Of a DNA stretch of 64,000 bases, positions 44,442 through 55,827 are shown one piece after another. The stretch comes from Rubripirellula lacrimiformis. GTDB taxonomy: Bacteria > Planctomycetota > Planctomycetia > Pirellulales > Pirellulaceae. The stretch is from contig NZ_CP036525.1 in assembly GCF_007741535.1 (NCBI RefSeq), forward strand, positions 8,184,001-8,248,000, in the 5' to 3' direction. The notes under the pieces were generated by a model. The model was not told the DNA's origin, searched no databases, and saw only the letters and a list, made by a program, of their open reading frames with translations. Within the stretch, counting starts at the first letter, position 1; every line of letters begins with the position of its first letter. The translations under genes were made by a program, and so were the position numbers.

Positions 44442-44638
44442 GATCGACGCCTCGATCTCTTGGTCGGCGACGGGGGCATGAGGAACCGAACCTCGATTCC
44501 ATGCCCATGTAGCTCATCATGCGATCTTGCTACTTCGTCTCGGTCGCCGTCATCTGCGGCGTGCATCATCGAGCAGATGCAGGCGAGGACGTCGGCGATC
44601 TCTCGCATCCTCATGTCGCGTCGTGAAATGGTTGCCAT
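44438..44638 (-). CDS. Small early protein (66 aa)
   Basis: MATISRRDMRMREIADVLAC, Asp/His-rich (MMHAADDGDRDEVARSHDELHGHG). It is the first gene after the operator-like palindrome at 44686-44714, so it is probably the promoter-proximal gene of the early operon. Family unknown. Confidence 0.5.
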   Translation of the reverse strand: MATISRRDMRMREIADVLACICSMMHAADDGDRDEVARSHDELHGHGIEVRFLMPPSPTKRSRRRS

Positions 44639-44685
44639 CGGGTTGCTCCAGGGAATGTAGAACTCACTGGAAGCCCGTCCTCGTG

Positions 44686-44714
44686 TTGCGTTTTGTTGCG
44701 TTTTGAAAACGCAA
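44686..44714. promoter_or_regulatory. Operator-like palindrome and repeat
   Basis: A perfect 19-bp palindrome TTGCGTTTTGAAAACGCAA (44696-44714) is preceded by another TTGCGTTTT (44686). A further TTGCGTTTT lies at 44789-44797. Placed just upstream of the early operon, it is a good candidate operator for the gene 44780-45523 product. Confidence 0.65.
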
Positions 44715-44732
44715 CACGCACCGCAACTACAT

Positions 44733-44757
44733 AAAAAAAGCCCGCGTTTTGCGGGCT
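44733..44757 (-). terminator. Rho-independent terminator
   Basis: The minus strand reads AGCCCGC-AAAAC-GCGGGCT followed by seven T residues. It ends the transcript of the regulator gene and separates it from the early operon. Confidence 0.85.
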
Positions 44758-44779
44758 AGAAAGTTTTTCTGGTGTTTTT

Positions 44780-45523
44780 TCAACTCTGTTGCGTTTTGCG
44801 TCGGAAATGCAGATCCGCATCGTGGACCTGTTCCATTCCGACACGGCGGTGTTCGCCGCACTCGAACTCTTCTCGGATCGCCTTCCACTTCTTGCTCCGG
44901 CTTAAGACGGACCTGTCTTTGCGAACGGCAATCGCGATTTTTGCGTCGGACATATTTGGATTCTGCGTCAGTAGAGCCCTAGCCGTTTCGATCCACACAT
45001 TGTTCCTTCGCTTTGGCTTATCCCCGCCTACGGCTGCACTGTCAGCTGGATCAGGTGTCGCTGTCAGTTGTTCAATGGCTTCGTCGACGGTCAGAGCCAC
45101 GACATTCTGCCTCGGCAATCCAGTCTTCTCGGTCAAATGAGTGATGATTCGCTTGGCTGCGTCCTTCGGTTCCATGGCGTAGTCGCCCAGTTCCGCCTTG
45201 ACCGCTGCGATAACCATTCTGGTATTCGCCTCTCGCTTGATGGCGGAGACTTGATCGACCGAATGGTGTTGGTGACTCGCCTCACCCGCTGCGAAGTCCA
45301 ACCGGTAGCGAAACGTCTCGGCGATGACTCGGCGGCGATCCGCTGCCGCTCGCTCCCAGTCTTCCTGCCTTTGCCGATCGAGTCGCTGTTGAATGTCTCG
45401 CTCTTGGGCGGATTCAGCAGCCTCGGCTAGGCCCGCAGTGATTGATTGGTGCAGGTCCGTCGCGAACTCGGCGGATCGCTTGGCTGGTCCGTCGCTGAAC
45501 GGCGATATGGTTGCGCTCTTCAT
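44780..45523 (-). CDS. Probable phage DNA-binding regulator (247 aa)
   Basis: The coiled N-terminal region (AEAAESAQERDIQQRLDRQRQEDWERAAADRRR) leads to AKRIITHLTEKTGLPRQNVVALTVDEAIEQ, and the C-terminus has WIETARALLTQNPNMSDAKIAIAVRKDRSVLSRSKKW, an HTH-like segment. The ATG at 45523 follows GGGGAAAAG. With the palindrome downstream of its terminator it is the likeliest regulator of the element (inference). It is the closest gene to attR. Confidence 0.6.
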   Translation of the reverse strand: MKSATISPFSDGPAKRSAEFATDLHQSITAGLAEAAESAQERDIQQRLDRQRQEDWERAAADRRRVIAETFRYRLDFAAGEASHQHHSVDQVSAIKREANTRMVIAAVKAELGDYAMEPKDAAKRIITHLTEKTGLPRQNVVALTVDEAIEQLTATPDPADSAAVGGDKPKRRNNVWIETARALLTQNPNMSDAKIAIAVRKDRSVLSRSKKWKAIREEFECGEHRRVGMEQVHDADLHFRRKTQQS

Positions 45524-45640
45524 CTTCTTTTCCCCGTGGTGATTGGATGCCGCCCTGACCATCGGCACCCACGGGTTGACTGCCGCTGGCCAGGGTAGCT
45601 GCCGGTTCATGACTTCCGACGGTTTCAATCTACCGCGAGC

Positions 45641-45675
45641 GCAAAGAGCAGGCCAGCGCACTTTGCACTGGCCTG
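45641..45675 (-). terminator. Phage-borne tRNA terminator
   Basis: Hairpin CAGGCCAGCGCA/TGCACTGGCCTG (45649-45675), followed on the minus strand by CTCTTT. It supplies a terminator for the reconstituted tRNA-Arg. Confidence 0.7.
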
Positions 45676-45681
45676 ACGCAA

Positions 45682-45755
45682 TACCCCGAAGAGGATTCGA
45701 ACCTCCGACCACCTCGTTAGGAATGAGGTGCTCTGTCCAGCTGAGCTACCGGGGC
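45682..45755 (-). tRNA. tRNA-Arg (anticodon CCT), rebuilt at attR
   Basis: A 74-nt cloverleaf: acceptor GCCCCGG pairing with TCGGGGT, D-arm TAGCTCAGCTGGACAGAGCA, anticodon arm CTCATTCCTAACGAG with CCT, and T-arm GGTTCGAATCC. The 5' half is chromosomal and the 3' half phage-supplied. The chromosomal 3' half was left at attL. Confidence 0.93.
45683..45721 (-). other. attR core inside tRNA-Arg
   Basis: 39 bp matching attL at 36 positions. Crossover must lie within CTCGTTAGG, the stretch between the flanking mismatches. Confidence 0.85.
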
Positions 45756-45805
45756 TTTGTCGCGGTTAAGCGACGAACTTCACTATTGTAAGGGGCAACC
45801 TAGTA

Positions 45806-45858
45806 ACTTGAACGACGCGCCAGGAATGAGCTGCTCTGTCCAGCTGAGCTACCGGGGC
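45806..45858 (-). pseudogene. Decayed tRNA-Arg copy
   Basis: GCCCCGGTAGCTCAGCTGG and the following D-arm and anticodon 5' side are nearly identical to the intact tRNA, plus about 35 nt of shared leader. After the anticodon CCT the sequence diverges. A GTTCAAGT T-loop-like string persists, but 7 nt too close. Confidence 0.65.
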
Positions 45859-45895
45859 GTTGTCGCGGTGAAGCGACGAACTTGACCATTCTAAG

Positions 45896-45925
45896 CGGGG
45901 ACGCCGCGGGACTTGAACCACGCCT
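45896..45925 (-). pseudogene. 3' fragment of another tRNA
   Basis: On the minus strand GGTTCAAGTCCCGCGGCG and CCCC resemble a T-arm and acceptor end, with no matching 5' acceptor upstream. A similar but poorer string precedes the intact tRNA-Arg. Confidence 0.45.
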
Positions 45926-45994
45926 CTGGGTGCGGACCGCTGGCCGATCCGACAGTCTGAACGGTGGGCTGCGTTCTTAGAAGTAGGAGCGGTT

Positions 45995-46741
45995 TCATTT
46001 TGCTCGCGATTCGAGTGCGGCGCGGACGGTCTTGGCGACCTGCTTGCCCAGCAGTGCGGAACCTTCGGCGGTGTAGTGGACATCGGCTTTTCGTTGCAGG
46101 TTTTTATGCTGCAGGGCAACGTCATACATCGGATCGGTTTCGATCCCGCCGACTTCGGCGATCACTTTCGCGGCCACATCGTTGTAGCGTTTCGAATCGC
46201 CAGGAATCCGACCCTTGGCTCCCTCGGGAACCGGCGTGGTTTCTCGCCAAATGACGGTCGCCCCGGTGGCCTTCAGCTGGCGGGCGATCTGACGCAGATT
46301 GGTCGCGTAGTCTTCGATCGAAACCTGCGGGGCGCTGTCGGCGGCCTTGGGATCTGCCAGATTACCACCCTTGGGACCCACGTACTTCAGATCATGAAGA
46401 CCGAAGTTAAAATGGATGACGTCCCATTTCCGATCGCCCAACCAAGCATCCAGTGATGTCAAACCGCGAGTCGTCGGCCCACAATTGGTGGCAGGTCGCC
46501 AAACGTTCGCGACCCCCGCTAATTCCTTGCGGGCATCCAGCATGTAGCCTATGGAGATCGAGTCGCCGATCAGCAGCACATGAGGCAGACTGTCGTCGAC
46601 CTTCGGTGGCTGGTATTCAGATCGCATCTTCGCAACGACGGGCTTCTTCGCTGGCGTCTTGGTGGCTGCATCCTGTGCCGTCACCGCCGAAGTGAGACAG
46701 GCGAACACGAGCACCAACATAACACTTTTCAATACTGACAT
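45995..46741 (-). CDS. Secreted SGNH/GDSL-type hydrolase (248 aa)
   Basis: Signal peptide MSVLKSVMLVLVFACLTSAVTA. The catalytic Ser lies in VLLIGDSISIG, block III is NFGLHDLK (a variant of GxND), and the Asp/His pair is in ADVHYTAEG. It would hydrolyse an ester or acetyl group outside the cytoplasm, possibly on polysaccharide. It is divergent from thiE with only 21 nt between start codons. Confidence 0.88.
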   Translation of the reverse strand: MSVLKSVMLVLVFACLTSAVTAQDAATKTPAKKPVVAKMRSEYQPPKVDDSLPHVLLIGDSISIGYMLDARKELAGVANVWRPATNCGPTTRGLTSLDAWLGDRKWDVIHFNFGLHDLKYVGPKGGNLADPKAADSAPQVSIEDYATNLRQIARQLKATGATVIWRETTPVPEGAKGRIPGDSKRYNDVAAKVIAEVGGIETDPMYDVALQHKNLQRKADVHYTAEGSALLGKQVAKTVRAALESRAK

Positions 46742-46762
46742 CTCAGACCACCTCGATATTCT

Positions 46763-47830
46763 ATGACTGACGAATCTTTGCGAGCCACTTATCGTATTCT
46801 GGATGCGTCGGCCAATCGAGCCCTGGAGGGGCTGCGGACGATGGAAGAGTTTGCGAGGTTCGGCTTGAACGATGGCGATTTATCGGGGCAATTGAAGTCG
46901 ATTCGCCACGCGGTCACGGCGGCGATCGAGCGGTTGCCCAGGGAACTGCGGTTGTCGGCGCGTGACACTCCCGGCGACGTCGGCACCTTGATCGGCGAGG
47001 CGTCGGAGTACCATCGGGCGACGGCCAGCGACGTGGTGGCGGCGGCCGCATCCCGGACGGCTCAGTCGCTGCGGGTGATCGAGGAATACGGCAAAATGAT
47101 CGACCCGGTGATGGCGACCGAGATCGAACGCAATCGCTATCGGTGCTACACCGCGGCCAGCCAACTGGAACTGCGGATGCCCGCCCAACGGCGGCGCGAG
47201 CGGTTGATGACGTCGCTTCTATACGTATTGACCGACGCGGGTCCGGATGAACCTACTTTTCAGGCAACGGTCACCGAGCTGTATCAAGGCGGCGCCGACG
47301 TTGTGCAGTTGCGAGACCACAAGGTGGACGATCGAACGCTGATCGCACGAGCCATGCAAGGAACCCAGATCGCGGCTCAGGTCGGCGGATTGTTCATCGT
47401 CAACGATCGTGCGGATATCGCGCTGGCGGCCGGTGCCGACGGCGTCCATGTGGGCCAGGACGAGCTGCCGGTATCGGTGGCTAGGCGGATTCTGGGGCCC
47501 AATCGGCTGATCGGCCTTTCGACCCATTCGATCCAACAGGCGCGCGAAGCACGATCCAGCGGTGCGGACTACATCGGGTGCGGCCCCGTGTTTTCTGGAC
47601 GCACCAAGTCGTTCGACGACTACGTCGGGACGGATCTGCTGCGGGAAGTCAGCAAGTGGAGCCTGGGGGCCGACCGGTACCCGGCTTTCGCGATCGGGGG
47701 CATCGAAGCGTCCAACTTGGATCAGGTCATCGAAGCTGGCTTTCGCCGCATCGCGGTGACCGGCGCGGTACGTGACGCGGCGGATCCGGCCGCTGCCGCC
47801 AGAGAGCTGAAACAGCGACTGGCCCGATAG
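46763..47830 (+). CDS. thiE: Thiamine-phosphate synthase with N-terminal ThiD2-like domain (355 aa)
   Basis: The C-terminal half (from about residue 150) is ThiE: VVQLRDHK, IVNDRADIALAAGADGVHVGQDELP, IGLSTHS, YIGCGPVFSGRTKS and AFAIGGI. The N-terminal domain (RILDASANRALEGLRTMEEFARF...) matches the ThiD2-type domain found fused to ThiE in planctomycetes and cyanobacteria. It joins HMP-PP and thiazole phosphate into thiamine phosphate. It is monocistronic. No TPP riboswitch is visible; the 21-nt divergent gap leaves no room. Confidence 0.92.
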   Translation: MTDESLRATYRILDASANRALEGLRTMEEFARFGLNDGDLSGQLKSIRHAVTAAIERLPRELRLSARDTPGDVGTLIGEASEYHRATASDVVAAAASRTAQSLRVIEEYGKMIDPVMATEIERNRYRCYTAASQLELRMPAQRRRERLMTSLLYVLTDAGPDEPTFQATVTELYQGGADVVQLRDHKVDDRTLIARAMQGTQIAAQVGGLFIVNDRADIALAAGADGVHVGQDELPVSVARRILGPNRLIGLSTHSIQQAREARSSGADYIGCGPVFSGRTKSFDDYVGTDLLREVSKWSLGADRYPAFAIGGIEASNLDQVIEAGFRRIAVTGAVRDAADPAAAARELKQRLAR

Positions 47831-47863
47831 GTGGGCGAGATATGATGCATTTCCGGGTTTTCT

Positions 47864-48016
47864 CGTAGCGGCGCACGGGGCGATGCCCACGCGGCTAAAC
47901 GATCAGCGCGTGGCAGGAATGAGCCGGTTTCACTCGTTTAGCCGCGTGCCCAGCGGGCCGTGCGTCCGTAGCGGCGCACGGGGCGATGCCCACGCGGTTA
48001 AACGATCAGCGCGTGG
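47864..48016. repeat. Tandem palindromic repeat
   Basis: A 50-bp unit recurs 103 bp apart (47864-47913 and 47967-48016) with one difference (GCGGC against GCGGT). Between them, CACGCGGCTAAACGA (47888) and its exact complement (47934-47948) form a hairpin. Probable REP-like element between thiE and tyrA. Confidence 0.8.
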
Positions 48017-48138
48017 TTAGCCTGCGGGGCCCTGCTGCTTGATTTCCCCTGATCTGTGCTGGCGGCTTCTTCTCGAATGCCGCTGTGGGACCTAGAATCG
48101 GGCCTTTTCGATTCGCGGTAGTGAAAACTGGCACATTG

Positions 48139-48999
48139 ATGAACGACACCGCGACCGATCTGTGGCCTCGCCGAGTCGCGATTCTGGGTGTTGGATTGCT
48201 GGGTGGAAGCGTGGCGATGTCGATTCGCCGAACCTTGCCCGACACGGTGTTTGTCGGCTATTCACGTGGATTGGACCGGCTTGCCGATGCGGTCCAACGC
48301 GGGTTGATCGACGTGGCGACCGATTCGGTGGAACAGGCCTGCGCGGGGTGTGATGTGGTCGTGGTAGCGACGCCGGTGGACCGAATCGCGGCGATGGCGG
48401 TCACCGCAGCGGCGGCAACAGCGGCCGATACATTGATCACGGACGTCGGCAGCACCAAGGCCGGGATCGTGGCGGCGGTCGAGTCGGATCCGATCGCGAG
48501 AAGGAAATTTGTGGCGGCCCACCCGATTGCCGGCAGCGAGAAATCGGGTGCTCGATACGCCCAGGCCGGGCTTTTCGACCAAAAAGTGATCGTGCTGACC
48601 CCCGGCGATTCGGCCGGTGATGCGATCCGCGAAAAGGCCGATCGATTCTGGAAATTGGTGGGCGGCCAGACCATCACAATGACCGCTGATGAGCACGACG
48701 CCCACTTGGCAGCGGTCAGCCACGTGCCACACTTGGTGTCCGCATTGGTTGCTCGCATGGTCCCCCCCGAGGCTCGATCGTTGGTCGGATCGGGTTGGTC
48801 GGATATCACGCGAGTGGCGGCGGGCGATCCAGAGATGTGGACGGCGATTTGCCACGAAAACCGAGCGGCGGTGCTGAGCGAACTGGATCGGCTGCGTGAC
48901 GAGCTGGACCGGCTGCGGGAAACGATCGGCGCGGCAGACGACGCCGGACTGACGCAGTGGTTGGACGAAGCCAAACGAATCAAAGAAGACCGCCGGTAA
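48139..48999 (+). CDS. tyrA: Prephenate/arogenate dehydrogenase (286 aa)
   Basis: NAD-binding Rossmann motif GVGLLGGSVA at the N-terminus, DVGSTKAGIV, the family block HPIAGSEKSGARYA, and HLAAVSHVPHLVSALVA. It oxidises prephenate or arogenate toward tyrosine. Start ATG 48139 fits the family; the in-frame upstream start would add 18 unneeded residues. The C-terminal coiled helix (LSELDRLRDELDRLRETIG) is a variable regulatory tail. Confidence 0.9.
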   Translation: MNDTATDLWPRRVAILGVGLLGGSVAMSIRRTLPDTVFVGYSRGLDRLADAVQRGLIDVATDSVEQACAGCDVVVVATPVDRIAAMAVTAAAATAADTLITDVGSTKAGIVAAVESDPIARRKFVAAHPIAGSEKSGARYAQAGLFDQKVIVLTPGDSAGDAIREKADRFWKLVGGQTITMTADEHDAHLAAVSHVPHLVSALVARMVPPEARSLVGSGWSDITRVAAGDPEMWTAICHENRAAVLSELDRLRDELDRLRETIGAADDAGLTQWLDEAKRIKEDRR

Positions 49000-49097
49000 C
49001 GAACGACGTCTACCAGCGATGAATTTTACCGCCGCCGATGATCCGGCGGCGCGGACAACGAACGAATTACATTCTCCCTCATCAAAGGGTCTCCCCC

Positions 49098-52040
<2,943 letters not shown>

Positions 52041-52090
52041 GGCCGGCGAGATGACCAAACGCGACCCCTTCTGCATTCGCTAGCGACAAC

Positions 52091-53098
52091 ATGATCTCTG
52101 CCACTCGATCCGCTACCCACACCATCGTCATTTCGCGAGGCCAATCGCGGAATCCGGAAAAACGTGGACTCGAACAAGCGATCGCGGACGCCGTCGGCAA
52201 GATCGAAAGCGTGGACGTGTTGGTGATTCCTCACCTATACGACCTGCCGAAATCAAGCGAATCGTTCCAGAAGCTTTCGGACATCGAAGGCGACCTGGTC
52301 GTCGTGTCATGGATCTATGGACGGGCCGCCCACTGGGTGCTGGACCGGAACGGTATCCGCGGCCAGTTCGGCGAAGTGCAGCTGGGCGCCCCCGATGATG
52401 ACGAAGATTCCGATGTCGAAGCGACGCCTGAAACCGACCAGGACGACACGCCTGTGGTGGACCGGGTCACCGATTTGCATCCGCGTCCGGATCGCCAGAT
52501 CCACTGCATCGACCTGAAAGTCGGCAACGACCCGACCGCGTTCATCACCGAAGTGCAGCGCATCATCGGACACGAGCCATCGCCGGCTGATACTTCGCTG
52601 CCGATCATCGGTGGCAAGATCGTCCAGGTGGACGAAGCGACTTCGCGGCGCTGGTACCCGGTGATCGATTTCAGCCGCTGCACCAACTGCATGGAGTGTG
52701 TCGACTTTTGCTTGTTCGGCGTCTACGGCGTCGACCACGGCGAGAACATCCTGGTCGAACAGCCCGACAATTGCCGCAAAGGGTGCCCGGCATGCAGCCG
52801 AGTGTGTCCCGAAAATGCAATCATCTTTCCACAGCACAAAGCGCCGGCGATCGCCGGTGCCGAGATCGAGGGCGAAGAGGGTTTCAAGATCGACCTGTCG
52901 GTCCTGTTTGGTGCTCCCGCAACCGGCGACGATCCCATCGCCACCGCAGCGCGCGAACGGGACGAGCAACTATTGCTAGCAGGTCGCAACGCTGTCGGCA
53001 TCGATGACCAACTGAGCAAGCGGCAGGCCGAGGCCCAAACCAAGCCGAAAGACACGTTGGACAAGCTGATTGACTCACTTGACCAATTCGATCTTTAA
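52091..53098 (+). CDS. Two-cluster 4Fe-4S ferredoxin-like protein (335 aa)
   Basis: The C-terminal third has CTNCMECVDFCLFGVYG and CRKGCPACSRVCPENAI, two four-Cys sets, the second with an insertion. The N-terminal 110 residues look like a Rossmann-type domain (VLVIPHLYDL, DLVVVSWIYGRAAHWVL). Such proteins are a conserved planctomycete family of unknown electron-transfer role. It begins 50 nt after purL and may be co-transcribed. Confidence 0.8.
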   Translation: MISATRSATHTIVISRGQSRNPEKRGLEQAIADAVGKIESVDVLVIPHLYDLPKSSESFQKLSDIEGDLVVVSWIYGRAAHWVLDRNGIRGQFGEVQLGAPDDDEDSDVEATPETDQDDTPVVDRVTDLHPRPDRQIHCIDLKVGNDPTAFITEVQRIIGHEPSPADTSLPIIGGKIVQVDEATSRRWYPVIDFSRCTNCMECVDFCLFGVYGVDHGENILVEQPDNCRKGCPACSRVCPENAIIFPQHKAPAIAGAEIEGEEGFKIDLSVLFGAPATGDDPIATAARERDEQLLLAGRNAVGIDDQLSKRQAEAQTKPKDTLDKLIDSLDQFDL

Positions 53099-53205
53099 TT
53101 ATTCTGGTCGGGGGGTACAAATTTTGACCGGAATCACAATTTGTTGGCCACTTTGCAGTCACATATAGGTCAACTCCTGCATGCACTCTGACCGATACTT
53201 CGGGT

Positions 53206-55725
53206 ATGTCTCGCCCGAACTCGGAGCACCTCGTGCAGCAACGCAGCCTCCCCCTATCGTCCAAACGGCGCTACCTGTGCGCCATTCTTGCCACCGGACT
53301 TGCTTGCGGCAGCGCTAGCCAGAGCGATGCGCAGGAGGTTCGTTTGATCGCTCCGTCGCAGGCCAAGCTTGTCGCACCGCAGCCGGACGCTTCGCAGCCA
53401 CCATCCGCAAATACGTCGACCGCAGGTACCACGGCAGCCGATGCGCCCGCCGCTCGGATCGCGACCGCGCCGTCATCGGATGCCGATCACGGCGGCGAGA
53501 TGATGCTCAATGCGCCGGGAAACTCGACGCTGGAGATGCGGCTAGCGCGGCGTCCATGGCTGTTAGAAAAATTGATGAACCCAGGCGGTTCGGATTCCGA
53601 ATCGGCCGACGTGCCGAAGCCACCAGCCGACCTGCCCGATCCACCGTCGCTGAACCGATTGGTTCCCAAACCTGTCGACCGTTCGCCGATTGATCACGGC
53701 GATGATGATGGCGGATGGCGGATTCGACAACCGTCCGCTGCGTCCCCATTGAACCCGGCTCCGCAGCAGCCATCCCTGCGACTGGTCGAGCCCCAGCAAA
53801 CCGCTCCGCGGGCAGTGGAGAACACGACGCAGCAGCGTCCAATCCTCGTCCCCGCGATCGCTGCGCCGATGCCGAAGGTTACGTCGCCTGAAGTCGCGGC
53901 ACCGAAGGTTACGGCGCCCGCGCCGGCAATCCCCGCGACGGCAATCCCCGCGCCGGCAATCACGGTACCCGCCATCACAGCGCCGGCTCCCATCGCCACC
54001 CAAGACTCCGGGCCAACAACGCGACCGGCCGTTCGCCCGGCACCCGTGACCCCAGCGGAACCGAAAACCCGGCTGGCACCGACGATGTCGCCAGTGCCCA
54101 CGTTCAATCCGGCGCCCAAGTCGACGCCATTGCCACCACGGTCGGACACTCCGATCCCGCTGACGGATCCACCGGAGATGGGGACCGTCAACAGTCGCCC
54201 CGCGCCGTCACCGCGAGTCTATGTCGCGCCTCAGGAAGCACCGACCACTCGCCCAGCAGCGCCTCAACCATCGTCGGCACGGCCGACACGCATCGGCGAC
54301 AGCGCCCGGATGGACGACCGCTTGGAATCGTCATCGACCACGACCCGATCCGTCGGCGACATCCCCGCCACCGAAGATCCATCGTTCGACATTCAAGACG
54401 ACGAGATCCCCGTCCGCAAGCTAAAGATCGCTCGCGACGGCAAACCAGTCGACGAAGACAACGAGGGTTCCGCCAACGGGCGTTCCCATCGTTCGATTGG
54501 CGATTTGCCCCCGTACGTGGATACCGATCAAAGCGAGCCGCAGCGATCCACACCACGCACGATCTCGCAAGCACCCGAACTTTCGATTGCACCGGAGCGT
54601 GCCGCGCCGGATCGCATCAGTTCGCTGCCCAAACCGCAGCGTCCCGATCTAGATCGTCCCGACGCGATCTCGCAACACGAAGTCCGCCCCGAACTTGACT
54701 ACGCCGGCTATCCCGCCCAGCCGATCGAATTGTCGCTGTCGGTACGGCGGTTGCAAAACACGATGCGAGCCTGCTTGTCGTACTATCATGACCGACGCGA
54801 AGTTGCCAACGAACGCAGCAACTGGGGCATGATGCATGCGATCATGGTGTACGGAGTCGACACCAAGGTGCAGGTCGAACGCAATTCGTACAGCACGATC
54901 GCGTGGATTGCGGGCAACAACGCCTGCCGCGGTCAACGATTGCTGACCGAAAAAGACGGCCGCATTGTGGTCCGAAGCGGCGTCGGGCTGCAGGGTCACC
55001 AGGCTCAAATGCTAGCCGTATTTTCGCTCTGCGAAGTCCCCGAAGACTATCCATTGTATGCCGATGGGCAGCAGTTTTCGGTTGCCGATGTGATCCGCGA
55101 AGAACAGTTGGCGTGCAAATCCGGCGAAGAGCTGACATTCACGTTGATCGGTCTTTCCCATTACATGGACACCGACGCGACTTGGACGAGCGAAGACGGC
55201 CAGACCTGGGACTTCCAGCGTTTGATTCGTGAAGAACTGTCCCAGCCGATCGTCGGGGCCGCCTGTGGGGGAACCCACCGGTTGATGGGATTCGCCCACG
55301 CACTTCGCCAGCGTCGTGCCGAAGGCAAGCCGATCGACGGACAATGGCAGCGGGCTGAAAAGTTCACGCAGGACTTTGTCGACTATGCCTACCGGCTCCA
55401 GAATCGCGACGGATCGTTCAGCACGGACTGGTTCGAAGGGCGAGAAAACAAAGACGATATCGATCGCAAAGTCCAGGTGACCGGCCACATGGTCGAATGG
55501 CTGCTGACGTTGACCCCGGATTCAGAGCTGCAAAATCCTCGCCTCGTTTCGGCCGTACGGTACCTCTTGTCGGCGATGTATCGGGAACGTGGACACGACT
55601 GGAGCATCGGTCCCAAGGGACACGCTCTGCGATCGCTGGCGATGTTCTATGAACGGGCCTATCAGAGCGGACCGGCCTGGCAACAGCCGATGACGGCCCG
55701 TTCCAATGACCAAATCCGGCGATAG
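53206..55725 (+). CDS. Secreted Pro-rich protein with squalene-cyclase-like C-terminal domain (839 aa)
   Basis: Signal-like N-terminus (CAILATGLACGSASQSDAQE). Residues about 40-470 are Pro/Ala/Thr-rich and repetitive (API, AITVPAIT) and probably disordered. From about 500 the alpha/alpha-toroid pattern appears (VRRLQNTMRACLSYYHDR, WGMMHAIMVYGV, CGGTHRLMGFAHALRQRR, YAYRLQNRDGSFSTDWF, TGHMVEWLLTL), similar to squalene/terpene cyclase or alpha-2-macroglobulin-type toroids, but the DxDD motif is absent. It is likely a structural or binding toroid, not a cyclase. Confidence 0.7.
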   Translation: MSRPNSEHLVQQRSLPLSSKRRYLCAILATGLACGSASQSDAQEVRLIAPSQAKLVAPQPDASQPPSANTSTAGTTAADAPAARIATAPSSDADHGGEMMLNAPGNSTLEMRLARRPWLLEKLMNPGGSDSESADVPKPPADLPDPPSLNRLVPKPVDRSPIDHGDDDGGWRIRQPSAASPLNPAPQQPSLRLVEPQQTAPRAVENTTQQRPILVPAIAAPMPKVTSPEVAAPKVTAPAPAIPATAIPAPAITVPAITAPAPIATQDSGPTTRPAVRPAPVTPAEPKTRLAPTMSPVPTFNPAPKSTPLPPRSDTPIPLTDPPEMGTVNSRPAPSPRVYVAPQEAPTTRPAAPQPSSARPTRIGDSARMDDRLESSSTTTRSVGDIPATEDPSFDIQDDEIPVRKLKIARDGKPVDEDNEGSANGRSHRSIGDLPPYVDTDQSEPQRSTPRTISQAPELSIAPERAAPDRISSLPKPQRPDLDRPDAISQHEVRPELDYAGYPAQPIELSLSVRRLQNTMRACLSYYHDRREVANERSNWGMMHAIMVYGVDTKVQVERNSYSTIAWIAGNNACRGQRLLTEKDGRIVVRSGVGLQGHQAQMLAVFSLCEVPEDYPLYADGQQFSVADVIREEQLACKSGEELTFTLIGLSHYMDTDATWTSEDGQTWDFQRLIREELSQPIVGAACGGTHRLMGFAHALRQRRAEGKPIDGQWQRAEKFTQDFVDYAYRLQNRDGSFSTDWFEGRENKDDIDRKVQVTGHMVEWLLTLTPDSELQNPRLVSAVRYLLSAMYRERGHDWSIGPKGHALRSLAMFYERAYQSGPAWQQPMTARSNDQIRR

Positions 55726-55827
55726 TGGCCGGCGTAAAACGTGCGTCGACCTGTGCGAAGCTAGGCCAATAGGCTAAAACAGCGAGACTACGCGACGACG
55801 ACACTCCTGCACTGAAACGGCCTCCAC

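Larger units (their letters stand above)
15323..45721. mobile_element. Siphovirus-type prophage integrated in tRNA-Arg(CCT)
   Basis: About 30.4 kb bounded by 39-bp near-identical att sites. It contains a serine integrase at the left end and a right-to-left order of regulation, replication, packaging, head, tail and tail-tip genes, which is the standard order of lambda-like siphoviruses. Head and tail genes appear intact and overlap by a few bases, so the element may be functional. No endolysin, holin or classical CI/Cro is recognisable. Two plus-strand genes beside the integrase are probable cargo. Confidence 0.92.

Noticed and set aside
46741-46763. TPP riboswitch upstream of thiE
   Set aside because: Only 21 nt separate the divergent starts; no THI-box-like sequence.
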